Shown here piece after piece: positions 25,584-34,111 of a stretch of DNA of 64,000 bases. Position 1 is the first letter of the stretch, and the number at the start of each line of letters is the position of its first letter. Origin of the DNA: Faecalibacterium prausnitzii (GTDB taxonomy: Bacteria > Bacillota > Clostridia > Oscillospirales > Ruminococcaceae). The stretch is from the NCBI RefSeq assembly GCF_003324185.1, contig NZ_PXUP01000016.1, positions 1-64,000 of the forward strand. Direction: 5' to 3'. Under the pieces are notes generated by a model. It did not search any database. It was not told the DNA's origin and was given only the letters and a program-made list of their open reading frames with translations. The translations under genes were made by a program, and so were the position numbers.

Positions 25584-26939
25584 ATGGCTTGGTATGACGA
25601 AGCAGTATTTTATCACATCTATCCGCTGGGGCTGTGCGGCTGTGCGCACGAAAACGACGGCCAGCCCACCCCGGGCGCTTTTGCAAAGCTGGAAGCATGG
25701 GCAGCCCACGCGGCAAAGCTGGGCTGTACAGCCATCTACATCGGCCCGCTGTTTGAGAGCGGCTCCCACGGTTATGATACCATCGACTACCGTCTGGTGG
25801 ACCGCCGCCTTGGCACCAACGAGGAGTTCAAGGCTTTTGTGGCGGCCTGCCACGCCCGCGGGCAGCGGGTCATCGTGGACGGCGTGTTCAACCATGTGGG
25901 CCGCGATTTCTTCGCGTTCCAGGACCTGAAAGCAAACCGCGAGAACGCCCGCTATAAGGACTGGTTCTGCGATGTGAACTTCTGGGGCAACAACGAGTAT
26001 AACGACGGCTTTTCCTACGGCAACTGGGGCGGCTACAACCTGCTGGTCAAGCTGAACCAGCGCAACCCGGAGGTGCAGCAGTACCATTATGATACCGTCC
26101 GCTTCTGGGTGGAGCAGTTCGACATCGACGGCATCCGTCTGGACGCAGCGGACGTGCTGGATTTCGACTTCATGCGCGGGCTGCGCCGTCTGGCAAACGA
26201 GGTAAAGCCGGAGTTCTGGCTGATGGGCGAGGTCATCCACGGCGATTACAGCCGCTGGGCAAACCCGGAAATGCTGCACTCCGTGACCAACTACGAGCTG
26301 CACAAGGGCCTGTGGAGCGGCCACAACGACCACAACTATTTTGAAATCGCCCACACCATGCGCCGTCTGCAGGGGCTGTGCCACGACACCCGGCTGTATC
26401 TCTTCTCGGATAACCACGATGTGGAGCGCCTGCCCAACAAGTTGCGCAACCGGGAGCACATCCGGCATATTGCCATTCTGGTGTACAGCCTGTGGGGCAT
26501 TCCGTCCATCTACTACGGCTCAGAGTTCGGTATCGAGGGCAAAAAGGAGTGGGGCAGCGACTGGCCGCTGCGTCCCTGCTTGGAGCTCAGTGACTACGCC
26601 GATGCAGAACGTACAAATCCTGTTACCAGTGTATACAAAGCGCTGGGGAAATGCAAGGCTGAATTGCCGGAAATGACCTACGGCGAGGTAAAGGAATTGC
26701 AGCTCACCACCCAGTGCTACGCCTTTGCCCGGGTGCTGGACGGCAAGGCCGTGGTGGCGGTGCTGAACAACGGCGATACCCCCGCACAGCTGGAGTTCCA
26801 GCTGCCGGTGGAAACCGCCAAGGTCACCGACCTGCTGGCGGACACCGTGGGTGCGCAGGAGGTGCTGGTCTCCACCGAGTGGAACCGCATGAAGGTGCAG
26901 CTGCCCTCCAATTACGCCACCCTGCTGAGATTGGAATAA
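25584..26939 (+). CDS. GH13 alpha-amylase-family enzyme
   Basis: A 451-residue cytoplasmic enzyme. Two starts are possible, 25578 and 25584; I prefer 25584 because GGGAG is 9 bases upstream. No signal peptide. All four GH13 catalytic regions are intact: GVFNHVGRD near residue 98, DGIRLDAADV near 181 (nucleophile), WLMGEVIHGDY near 213 (acid/base) and LFSDNHDVERL near 275. It begins with YDEAVFYHIYPLGLCGCA, typical of cyclomaltodextrinase, neopullulanase and amylosucrase-like enzymes that act inside the cell. The divergent glgB gene supports a role in glycogen or maltodextrin turnover. The exact bond specificity is not readable. Confidence 0.88.
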   Translation: MAWYDEAVFYHIYPLGLCGCAHENDGQPTPGAFAKLEAWAAHAAKLGCTAIYIGPLFESGSHGYDTIDYRLVDRRLGTNEEFKAFVAACHARGQRVIVDGVFNHVGRDFFAFQDLKANRENARYKDWFCDVNFWGNNEYNDGFSYGNWGGYNLLVKLNQRNPEVQQYHYDTVRFWVEQFDIDGIRLDAADVLDFDFMRGLRRLANEVKPEFWLMGEVIHGDYSRWANPEMLHSVTNYELHKGLWSGHNDHNYFEIAHTMRRLQGLCHDTRLYLFSDNHDVERLPNKLRNREHIRHIAILVYSLWGIPSIYYGSEFGIEGKKEWGSDWPLRPCLELSDYADAERTNPVTSVYKALGKCKAELPEMTYGEVKELQLTTQCYAFARVLDGKAVVAVLNNGDTPAQLEFQLPVETAKVTDLLADTVGAQEVLVSTEWNRMKVQLPSNYATLLRLE

Positions 26940-26989
26940 AGCAACGCCTGCGGCGTGACCGGCGCAAAAGCCTTTACCCTTTGGAGATA

Positions 26990-27018
26990 GGTTTCCCCCT
27001 TCCGGGGGAAGCCTTTGT
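26990..27018 (+). terminator. terminator-like hairpin after the GH13 gene
   Basis: Arms GGTTTCCCCC and GGGGGAAGCC with loop TTCC, then TTTGTT, about 50 bases after the stop. Confidence 0.65.
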
Positions 27019-27043
27019 TCAGAAAGCTGAGATTGGAATAACC

Positions 27044-27072
27044 TTGCACATTTTGCCGCGTTTTGCTACAAT
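27044..27072 (+). promoter_or_regulatory. promoter of the NiaR-like gene
   Basis: TTGCAC (27044-27049), a 17-base spacer and TACAAT (27067-27072), 43 bases before the start codon. Confidence 0.6.
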
Positions 27073-27115
27073 AAGGAGAGAAAAGTCGTTTTACGGAAAG
27101 GAAGCCTGACCCCCT

Positions 27116-27634
27116 ATGAATGCAGCACAGCGCAGAGAACGCATCCTGACCCGGCTGAACAGTGCCGGTGCCCCCTTAAGCGCCAGCACGCTGGCGGCCG
27201 AGCTGGGGGTGTCGCGGCAGATCGTGGTAGGGGATGTGGCGCTGCTGCGCGCCGGTGGGGCGCAGATCGATGCCACCCCCCGGGGCTACCAGCTGCACCC
27301 GGCGGAGAAGGGCTATACCGGCATTCTGGCCTGTGTGCACCGCACGCAGGAGGAGATGCGACGGGAGCTGTACACCGTGGTGGATCAGGGCGGCACGGTG
27401 GTGGATGTGGCGGTGGAAAACAGCCTGTACGGCGAGATCCGCGCCACGCTGAACCTGTGCAACCGGTACGACGTGGATAACTTTATCCGTCAGGCAGCCG
27501 ATGCACCCGAGAGCCTTTTGAGCCGCATGACCGGCGGTGTGCACCTGCACACCCTGCGCTGCCCGGACAAGGACACCTTTGCCCGCATCCGCACGGCTTT
27601 GGAGCAGCAGGGGCTTTTGTACCGCAAGGAGTAA
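27116..27634 (+). CDS. niaR: NiaR-type transcriptional repressor (HTH_11 plus 3H domain)
   Basis: A 172-residue regulator. The N-terminal winged helix (RRERILTRLNSAGAPLSAST, LAAELGVSRQIVVGDVALLR) is the HTH_11 type. The rest is a 3H domain: CVHRTQEEMRRELYTVVDQG, VENSLYGEIRATLNLCNRYD and GGVHLHTLRCPD contain the conserved His residues. In Firmicutes, NiaR (YrxA) represses niacin uptake and NAD synthesis genes when nicotinic acid is plentiful. No niacin gene is next to it, so its targets lie elsewhere. AAAGGAAG precedes the ATG. Confidence 0.85.
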   Translation: MNAAQRRERILTRLNSAGAPLSASTLAAELGVSRQIVVGDVALLRAGGAQIDATPRGYQLHPAEKGYTGILACVHRTQEEMRRELYTVVDQGGTVVDVAVENSLYGEIRATLNLCNRYDVDNFIRQAADAPESLLSRMTGGVHLHTLRCPDKDTFARIRTALEQQGLLYRKE

Positions 27635-27730
27635 CGCCGCTCCGCTTATACCCAGTATAAAAAGGGCTGCGGGGCTTGTCTATCCGCAAAACCGGAAAAA
27701 TGTTGGAAAATCAACAAAAATGCAAAAGAG

Positions 27731-28282
27731 GTGGGTTTTCTGGATATCCGCATTGAAAAGACCGAGCGCGCCATCAAGCAGGCCTTTATGGAGCTGCGCC
27801 GCGAAAAGCCGGTGGAAAAGATCCGTGTCAAGGAGCTGTGCGACCGCGCCTGCATCAATAAATCCACATTCTACGCCCATTATCAGGATATCTATGCGCT
27901 GGCCAACGCCATGGAGGACGAGATGGTGCACGCGGTGGTGGAAAGCCTGCCCCGCCTGACCGCCAGCGATGTGAGCGAGCGCACCGAGTGGCTTGCGCGG
28001 GAGATGTTCCGCGCCTTCACCGCGCATCAGGCCGAGATCAGCGTGCTCTTCTCCGGCTCCCGGCAGGGGCTGTTCATCAACCGGGTGGAGCAGGCCATGT
28101 GCCAGTGCATCGCCCAGACCGACCCCACCTTTGAGACGGACGTAGTGCGCAAGGTGGTGCTTTCCTTCTGCGTGCAGGGGTGCTACTACACCTTTACCAC
28201 CTACTGCGGCCAGATGGACGAAAAGCGCCTTGTGACCCTGCTGGCCTCCATCGCCCGCGCCGCGCAGCGGATACGCATGTAA
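27731..28282 (+). CDS. TetR-family regulator
   Basis: About 183 residues. The N-terminal helix-turn-helix is clear (RIEKTERAIKQAFMELRREK, IRVKELCDRACINKSTFYAH, YQDIYALANAME); the C-terminal ligand domain is divergent. The start is uncertain. GTG at 27731 opens the frame, but AAGAGGTGGG overlaps it, and a CTG at 27740 would have better spacing. The arrangement resembles DhaS/AcrR-like regulators. A palindrome and promoter about 150-230 bases downstream are possible targets. Element copy 3 begins 13 bases after the stop. Confidence 0.82.
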   Translation: MGFLDIRIEKTERAIKQAFMELRREKPVEKIRVKELCDRACINKSTFYAHYQDIYALANAMEDEMVHAVVESLPRLTASDVSERTEWLAREMFRAFTAHQAEISVLFSGSRQGLFINRVEQAMCQCIAQTDPTFETDVVRKVVLSFCVQGCYYTFTTYCGQMDEKRLVTLLASIARAAQRIRM

Positions 28283-28294
28283 CGAGACTGGCTT

Positions 28295-28395
28295 TGCATG
28301 CGCGCCGCTGTGCTCTGCGCATCTTCAGAGGAATAATTATTTTTACTTCGGGATAGCGGAGCGTCTGCGGACGCTCCGCTATCCCATTTTTTTAT
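28295..28395 (+). repeat. dispersed two-hairpin 3' element, copy 3
   Basis: Downstream of the TetR gene, in its sense. Leading hairpin arms ATGCGC/GCGCAT, an AT-rich link, then 16-bp perfect arms with arm GGGATAGCGGAGCGTC and loop TGCG. ATTTTTTTATAGGGG follows, the longest T tract of the four copies. Confidence 0.85.
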
Positions 28396-28433
28396 AGGGG
28401 ATGCGTGCTTTTGGCAGAACCACCAAAAAATAA

Positions 28434-28447
28434 GACGAAAATTCGTC
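28434..28447. promoter_or_regulatory. GACGAA-N2-TTCGTC palindrome
   Basis: A 14-base palindrome 36 bases upstream of the -35 at 28483. It could be an operator for the adjacent TetR-family protein. Confidence 0.3.
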
Positions 28448-28482
28448 ATCTGCACTTTTTTACCATATTTCTTAAGAAAGAG

Positions 28483-28512
28483 TTTACACTATGCCGGAAA
28501 CGGTGGTATTAT
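28483..28512 (+). promoter_or_regulatory. promoter upstream of the decayed solute-binding gene
   Basis: TTTACA (28483-28488), an 18-base spacer and TATTAT (28507-28512) preceded by TGG. It is followed by an intact ribosome-binding site GGGAGGG and ATG (28568). Because that gene is broken, this promoter probably now serves the GGDEF-EAL gene. Confidence 0.6.
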
Positions 28513-28567
28513 ATAAAATAGTATGGTATGGGGTAAAATGCGCCTGCATACTCCGGGAGGGTATGGG

Positions 28568-28862
28568 ATGAAGAACAAGATCTCGCGCCGCAGCTTTCTG
28601 GCGGCGGCTGCGGTCTCGGCAGCGGCACCGAGGCCGAGATCAACGGCGCAGTCACTTTTTTAAAGTGGTTCACCGAGCCGCAGAATAACATCGCTTTCGC
28701 GGTGGAGTCGGGCTATCTGCCGGTGACCACCGGGACACGGTGCTGGAACGCATCGCCGCAGGCCAGAGCGCGGAGGCAGCCACGGCAGAGTTTTTGACCG
28801 ACGACTATTTTGAGGCGTGGTATCAGGCCACCCTTGCGCAGTTACAGCAGTACGAGGGCTGA
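28568..28862 (+). pseudogene. remnant of an ABC-transporter solute-binding protein gene
   Basis: A start region with ribosome-binding site encodes MKNKISRRSFLAAAAVSAA, a Tat-like lipoprotein or signal sequence. It joins directly, out of frame, to the C-terminal part of a sugar-binding protein: EAEINGAVTFLKWFTEPQNN and then VESGYLPVTT. After a further frame change come LERIAAGQSAEAA and EFLTDDYFEAWYQATLAQLQ, ending in TGA at 28862. At least one large internal deletion and one frameshift separate these pieces. The permease genes that normally follow are absent; the GGDEF-EAL gene starts 34 bases later. Confidence 0.8.
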
Positions 28863-28896
28863 CCGCCCGCAAAAAAGACGGAAAGGAGGCAGGGCG

Positions 28897-31800
28897 ATGT
28901 TTGACGCATGGAAACAGCGCCAGCGGCAGCGCTTGGAAAACAGACCGGAAAGAACCGTGTTCTACAATATTTTTGCTACCATGATGCTGGTGCTGGCGGT
29001 GGAGCTGCTGATGTCGGCCGCCAGCATCCTTGCCATCAACGTGACCGGGCAGCTGGACGAAAACGCCAAGGATCTGCTTACCATGCGGGTGCGCAACCGC
29101 GCCAGCTATGTGCAGGAGATCCTGCGGAACGCGGAGGATCTGGAGCGGCTGAGCGAGCAGATCACCGCCACCACCCAGCAGCTGCTGAAAAGCGGCGATA
29201 TCTCGCTGGACACGCTGGATAACAGCAGCGAACAGAGCGATGCTTTGCTGGTAGCCCTTGCCCCGCGGCTTCTGGACACCCTGCGCACAAAGCAGGTGAC
29301 TGGCATCTTTCTCATCCTGAACACCCACGATCTGGACACCTGCGAGGTGGGCAAAAAAATGCCCGGCATCTACCTGCGGGATATGGACCCGGACGCCCGC
29401 CCTTCGGAGCGCAACAGCGACCTTTTGCTGGAACGCGCCAGCGCCACAGTGGTAAAAGAGCTGGCCATCGGCACGGATAAGGGCTGGCAGCCCGCTTTCC
29501 CCTATCAGGGAGATACCAAGGGTGGCATCCTGCGCACGGTATTTCAGACCGCGTATAAGAGCGATGCCGGCCTTTCGGCGGAAAGCTATGGCCGCTGGAC
29601 CACCAACTCCTACTGTCTGGCCGGGGACGACCGGCACGCCATTGCCTACTCCATGCCGCTGATCCTGCCGGACGGCACGGTATACGGCGTGGTGGGCGTG
29701 GAACTGCTCACGGACTATCTGCAGACAAAGCTGCCCTTCACCGAGCTGGACGAGGACAAGGCAGGCACCTATTTTATCGTGACCACTACCGATGATGCGC
29801 TGACGGACGGCGTACTCTCCCTGCGCAAGACCGTGACCTCCGGCGAGGATCTGGTAACGGCAGATGCACCGCTGGGCGTTTTGAACTGCCGCAGCAACGG
29901 CAACGGCGGCAACTGGGTGGAGCTGAACGATAAGCGCTATTATATGGTGCTGGAGCCGCTGCAGGTGTATAACCGCAACGCGCCCTTTGCCGCCGAAAAG
30001 TGGTTTCTGGCCGGTACCATGGAGCAGTCGGTGCTGCTGGCTTTTTCCAGCCGGGTGCGCGAGGTGCTGCTGACCACCATAGCGATCACGCTGGTGCTGA
30101 GCGTTTTGGGCAGCCTGCTGGTCTCGGCACGGCTGGCCAGACCCATCAACCGTTTGTACCGCGAGGTGATAGACGCGCAGGAGAAAAAGACCTTCCCCCG
30201 CCTGTCCCGCACCGCCATCCGGGAGGTGGACCGCTTTGCCGAGACCATTACCCAGCTGAACAAGGAGCTGGTGACCAACTCCACCAAGTTTTTGCGCATC
30301 ATGGATATGGCCAGTGTGGAGATCGGCGGCTACGAGCTGCGCACCGACACCGGCAGCGTGTTTGTGACCGATAATTTCTTCTCCCTGCTGGGCAAGCCCG
30401 AGATGCAGGACGAGCCGCTGAGCGTGCGCCGGTTCGAGGAGGTGCTCAAGGGCATCCGGGAAAAGAATCCCTGTGACCACACCGCCGAGGGCGACGAGCT
30501 TTTGACCATCCAGCAGCCGGACGGGGTGCGGTACATCATGCTGCGCAGCACCATCGAGGGGCACGCCAAGATCGGCCTTGCTGAGGACGTGACCGCCGCT
30601 GTGCTGGAACGGAAGCGCATCGAGCACGAGCGCGATCATGATATCCTGACCGGGCTGTACAACCGGCAGGCCTTCAACCGGGTGTGCACCGAGCTGTTTG
30701 CCGCGCCGGAGCGCATGGGCGTGGCGGCGCTGATGATGATGGACTTGGATAACCTCAAGCACATCAACGATACCTACGGCCACGACTGGGGCGACCAGTA
30801 CATCCGCCGCACCGGTCAGTGCCTGCGGGACAATACCCCCGCCGGGACGGTCTGCGCCCGCCTTTCCGGCGACGAGTTCCTTGTGCTGTTCCACGGCTAC
30901 CGCAGCCGGGACGCAGTGCGGGAAAAGATCGACCGCCTGACGAAGGCCATGCAGCAGAGCGTGGCGCTGCTGCCCAGCGGCAACGCCTTGCACATCAGCC
31001 TTTCCGGCGGCATTGCGTGGTACCCGGACGATGGGCAGGACTGGGAGACCTTAAAAAAATACGCCGACTTTGCCATGTATCAGGTCAAGCATTCGGAGAA
31101 GGGCCGGGTGGAGGAGTTCGACATCGGGGTGTACAACCGCGAAGCCTACGCCGAGCGCACCCGCAGGGAGTTCCGGCAGCTGCTCAGCAATGCGCAGGTG
31201 TTCTACTGCTTCCAGCCCATCTTCTCGGCGCGCAGCGGCAGGGTAGTCGCCTACGAGGCGCTGATGCGCTCCGACCTGCCCACCCTGCGCTCCCCGGCCA
31301 CCATCATGAAGCTGGCGCGGGAGCAGGGGGCACTGTACGAGATCGAGCGCCTCACCTTTACCAAGGCGCTGGAGACCTTCGACAGCCTGTGCCGGGCGGG
31401 CAGCGTGTCCGGGGATGCCATGCTCTTTGTCAACTCCATCGCCAACACCTGCCTGACGCAGGCGGATGTTGATTATATAGACAGCCGCTGGCATGAGTTG
31501 CGCCGCCGCATGGTCATTGAGATCACCGAAGAGGAAGCCATCGACTACGAAGCACTGGAGAAAAAGCGCAATGCACCGGGCTTTTCCGGGATGTTTGCAC
31601 TGGACGATTACGGCAGCGGCTATTCCAACGAGAATACGCTATTGCAGCTTGCACCCCGGTTCGTCAAGGTGGATATTACCATCATCCGTGGCATTGATAC
31701 CTCGCCGGACAAGCAGCAGATCCTGCGCAATATGGTGGCTTACGCCCACCCCCGCAGCATGAAGATCGTTGCCGAGGGCGTGGAGACCGCCGCCGAGCTG

Positions 31801-31932
31801 TGCACGGTCATCGAGCTGGGCGCAGACCTTTTGCAGGGCTATTTCCTGGCGCGCCCGGCCATTGTGCCGGGAGCGATCGCGCCGGAAGCAGCGGGGATCA
31901 TCCAGGAGTTGCAGCGCCGGAAAAAAGACTGA
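28897..31932 (+). CDS. membrane GGDEF-EAL cyclic-di-GMP enzyme
   Basis: A 1011-residue protein from the ATG at 28897, which has AAAGGAGG upstream. A first membrane helix (about residues 24-50), an extracellular Cache-like sensor region to about 375 and a second helix (VLLTTIAITLVLSVLGSLLV) lead to a HAMP-like linker and a PAS-like domain. The GGDEF domain (HDILTGLYNRQAF, ALMMMDLDNLKHIND) has SGDEF near residue 657 in place of GGDEF, which can still be active. The EAL domain keeps YEALMRSD near 786, ITEEEAIDYEA, LDDYGSGYS near 902 and AEGVETAAE near 959, so phosphodiesterase activity is likely. It probably senses an external ligand. Its promoter seems inherited from a deleted solute-binding gene. 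Confidence 0.92.
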   Translation: MFDAWKQRQRQRLENRPERTVFYNIFATMMLVLAVELLMSAASILAINVTGQLDENAKDLLTMRVRNRASYVQEILRNAEDLERLSEQITATTQQLLKSGDISLDTLDNSSEQSDALLVALAPRLLDTLRTKQVTGIFLILNTHDLDTCEVGKKMPGIYLRDMDPDARPSERNSDLLLERASATVVKELAIGTDKGWQPAFPYQGDTKGGILRTVFQTAYKSDAGLSAESYGRWTTNSYCLAGDDRHAIAYSMPLILPDGTVYGVVGVELLTDYLQTKLPFTELDEDKAGTYFIVTTTDDALTDGVLSLRKTVTSGEDLVTADAPLGVLNCRSNGNGGNWVELNDKRYYMVLEPLQVYNRNAPFAAEKWFLAGTMEQSVLLAFSSRVREVLLTTIAITLVLSVLGSLLVSARLARPINRLYREVIDAQEKKTFPRLSRTAIREVDRFAETITQLNKELVTNSTKFLRIMDMASVEIGGYELRTDTGSVFVTDNFFSLLGKPEMQDEPLSVRRFEEVLKGIREKNPCDHTAEGDELLTIQQPDGVRYIMLRSTIEGHAKIGLAEDVTAAVLERKRIEHERDHDILTGLYNRQAFNRVCTELFAAPERMGVAALMMMDLDNLKHINDTYGHDWGDQYIRRTGQCLRDNTPAGTVCARLSGDEFLVLFHGYRSRDAVREKIDRLTKAMQQSVALLPSGNALHISLSGGIAWYPDDGQDWETLKKYADFAMYQVKHSEKGRVEEFDIGVYNREAYAERTRREFRQLLSNAQVFYCFQPIFSARSGRVVAYEALMRSDLPTLRSPATIMKLAREQGALYEIERLTFTKALETFDSLCRAGSVSGDAMLFVNSIANTCLTQADVDYIDSRWHELRRRMVIEITEEEAIDYEALEKKRNAPGFSGMFALDDYGSGYSNENTLLQLAPRFVKVDITIIRGIDTSPDKQQILRNMVAYAHPRSMKIVAEGVETAAELCTVIELGADLLQGYFLARPAIVPGAIAPEAAGIIQELQRRKKD

Positions 31933-31940
31933 AATATATG

Positions 31941-31974
31941 CCCTCCCGGGCGCTGCGGCGCTGGGAGGGTTTTT
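31941..31974 (+). terminator. terminator of the GGDEF-EAL gene
   Basis: Arms CCCTCCC and GGGAGGG, with GCGC pairs in the loop region, followed by TTTTT, 8 bases after the stop. Confidence 0.82.
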
Positions 31975-31993
31975 GCAACGGAGGTAAAAAGAT

Positions 31994-32932
31994 ATGGTTC
32001 AAGTGGATCTCATCACCGGCTTTTTGGGCGCAGGCAAGACCACCTTTCTGCGCCGCTATGTGCGGTATCTGGTACAGCAGGGGCATAAGGTGTGCATTCT
32101 GGAAAACGACTTCGGCGCGGTGAACGTGGACGCCATGCTGGTGCAGGAGGTGCTGGGTCCCGGCTGCGATGTGGAGACCATCAGCGGCGGCTGCGACTGC
32201 GACACCCACCAGCGCCGGATGCGCACCAAACTCATCGCCATGGCCATGCGCGGCTTTGACCGGGTGGTGGTGGAGCCCAGCGGCATCTTTGATGTGGACG
32301 AGTTTTTCGATATCCTGCGGGACGACCCGCTGGACCGGTGGTATCAGCTGGGCAGCGTCATCGCCATCGTGGACGCCCTTCTGCCGGAAACGCTTTCGCC
32401 GCAGGCAGAGTATCTGCTGGCCTCCGAGACCATGAACGCGGGCTGCGTGCTGTTGAGCCGTGCCCAGCTGGCAGCGCCCGCCCAGTGCGCCGCCGCCGCT
32501 GCCCACTTGGAGCGTGCACTGGAAGCCGCAAAATCTTCCCGCCGCTTTGCGCCGGGGGAGATCCTTGCCAAGGACTGGGACGCTCTGACCGATGCCGACC
32601 TTGCCGCCCTTGCCGCCTGCGGCTACCGGCAGGCCAGCTGCGAAAAGCTGCATTTTGACCAGCACGCGGCCTTTACCTCCCTTTGCTTTCTGGAACTGCA
32701 CCTCACCCCACAGCAGCTGCAGACCGCCGCACAGCGGCTGTTCGCAGCGCCCGAGTGCGGGCAGGTGCTGCGGGTAAAGGGCTTTGCGCCCGCCCCGGCA
32801 GGCGGCTGGCTGGAGCTGAACGCCACCGCCGCCGGCTGCACCCTTGCGCCTATCCCGCAGGGGCAGGAGGTAGTCATCGTCATCGGCGAGGGGCTGGATA
32901 AAGCCGCCATTGAAGCAAAATTGAAGGGGTGA
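31994..32932 (+). CDS. CobW/COG0523-type GTPase
   Basis: A 312-residue P-loop GTPase of the G3E family. Walker A ITGFLGAGKTTFLRR is at residues 7-21, LENDFGAVNVDAMLV near 37, and the metal-site region ISGGCDCDTHQ near 62 where relatives have CxCC. VVVEPSGIFDVDEF follows near 90. The C-terminal domain is short. Such proteins insert or traffic metals (cobalt, zinc, nickel) for particular enzymes. The client here is not indicated. Two Gfo/Idh/MocA oxidoreductase genes lie downstream, the first 54 bases away, so they may be co-transcribed. Confidence 0.82.
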   Translation: MVQVDLITGFLGAGKTTFLRRYVRYLVQQGHKVCILENDFGAVNVDAMLVQEVLGPGCDVETISGGCDCDTHQRRMRTKLIAMAMRGFDRVVVEPSGIFDVDEFFDILRDDPLDRWYQLGSVIAIVDALLPETLSPQAEYLLASETMNAGCVLLSRAQLAAPAQCAAAAAHLERALEAAKSSRRFAPGEILAKDWDALTDADLAALAACGYRQASCEKLHFDQHAAFTSLCFLELHLTPQQLQTAAQRLFAAPECGQVLRVKGFAPAPAGGWLELNATAAGCTLAPIPQGQEVVIVIGEGLDKAAIEAKLKG

Positions 32933-32986
32933 AAGGCAGTTTTCCCCCATAACAAAACGCATTGTGGAAAAACAGGAGGGACTATC

Positions 32987-34111
32987 ATGCAGGAAGTACG
33001 CGCAGCCGTTATCGGTACAGGGGTCATGGGGCGCAAGTATGCCCAGATGATCGCAGAGGGAAAGGCGGGCGCATTGCGCCTGACCGCCGTGGTCTGCCGC
33101 AGCGCCGGGGCGCAGCAGTGGGCAAAGGATACCCTGCCGGATACGGTGCGGGTGTGCCCCAGCGCCGACCAGCTGTACGATTATGCAGAAGAGTTTGACG
33201 CCGTGCTGGTGGTCACCCCGCACAAGACCCACCCGGCGCTGGTGATGCAGGCTTTTGCCCACGGCAAGCACGTCTTGTGCGACAAGCCCAGCGCAAACGC
33301 GCTGGCACCGGCGCTGGAAATGAACCGCGCCGCCAAGGAAAGCGGCCTTGTTTTTGCCATGATGTTCCATCAGCGCCGCTACAAAAAGTATATGCGGCTT
33401 AAAAAATTACTGGATGATGGGGCATTGGGCGAGATCAAGCGGGTGCAGCTGGAAAACAGCCGCTACTTCCGCACATGGATGTACCACCGCTCCGGCAGCT
33501 GGCGTTCCAGCTGGGCAGGGGAGGGCGGCGGTGCGCTGCTCAATCAGGGCCAGCACATTCTGGATATCTGGCAGTGGCTGTTCGGGATGCCGACCAGTAT
33601 TTATGCTGTGATACCCTACGGAAAGTATAACGATTTCATGGTGGACGACGAAGCCACCCTGCTCATGGAGTACCCGCAGCAGCGCACGGCAACCTTTATC
33701 CTTTCCACCGGCGAGGGCAGCTACACCGAGCGGTTGGAGATCGTGGGCACCAAGGGCACCGCCCTGCTGGAAGAGGACACCCTCACCCTGCACACCTACA
33801 CGCCAGACACCGAGACCTACCGCCGTACCGCAGACTGCACCGAGCGCCAGCAGCTCACCGAGACCACCACCACCGAGCAGTTCGCGCCGCAGGCAGAGCC
33901 TTACCCGGAGATGCTGGCAAACTTTGCGGACGCCATCCTGCACGGCACGCCCCTGACCGCCCCCGGCGTGGAGGGCGTGCGGGCGCTGGAACTGACCGAT
34001 GCGGCTTACCTGTCCGCATGGCTGGGGGAAAAGCTCACCCTGCCGCTGGACGCAGACCGGTTTGAACAGGAACTGCAAAAGCATATTCAGGAGGAACAGG
34101 CAAATGGATAA
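32987..34111 (+). CDS. Gfo/Idh/MocA-family oxidoreductase
   Basis: A 374-residue NAD(P)-dependent dehydrogenase. The Rossmann start VRAAVIGTGVMGRKYAQMIA has the GxGxxG motif at residues 9-14. AVLVVTPHKTHPALVMQAFA and GKHVLCDKPSANAL carry the conserved C-DKP lysine near residue 100. The C-terminal domain includes GGGALLNQGQHILDIWQWLF with the Gly-rich and His-Asp substrate motif near 180. The substrate is probably a sugar or inositol-like polyol. It overlaps the next oxidoreductase gene by 8 bases (translational coupling), which suggests the pair acts on the same compound. Confidence 0.88.
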   Translation: MQEVRAAVIGTGVMGRKYAQMIAEGKAGALRLTAVVCRSAGAQQWAKDTLPDTVRVCPSADQLYDYAEEFDAVLVVTPHKTHPALVMQAFAHGKHVLCDKPSANALAPALEMNRAAKESGLVFAMMFHQRRYKKYMRLKKLLDDGALGEIKRVQLENSRYFRTWMYHRSGSWRSSWAGEGGGALLNQGQHILDIWQWLFGMPTSIYAVIPYGKYNDFMVDDEATLLMEYPQQRTATFILSTGEGSYTERLEIVGTKGTALLEEDTLTLHTYTPDTETYRRTADCTERQQLTETTTTEQFAPQAEPYPEMLANFADAILHGTPLTAPGVEGVRALELTDAAYLSAWLGEKLTLPLDADRFEQELQKHIQEEQANG

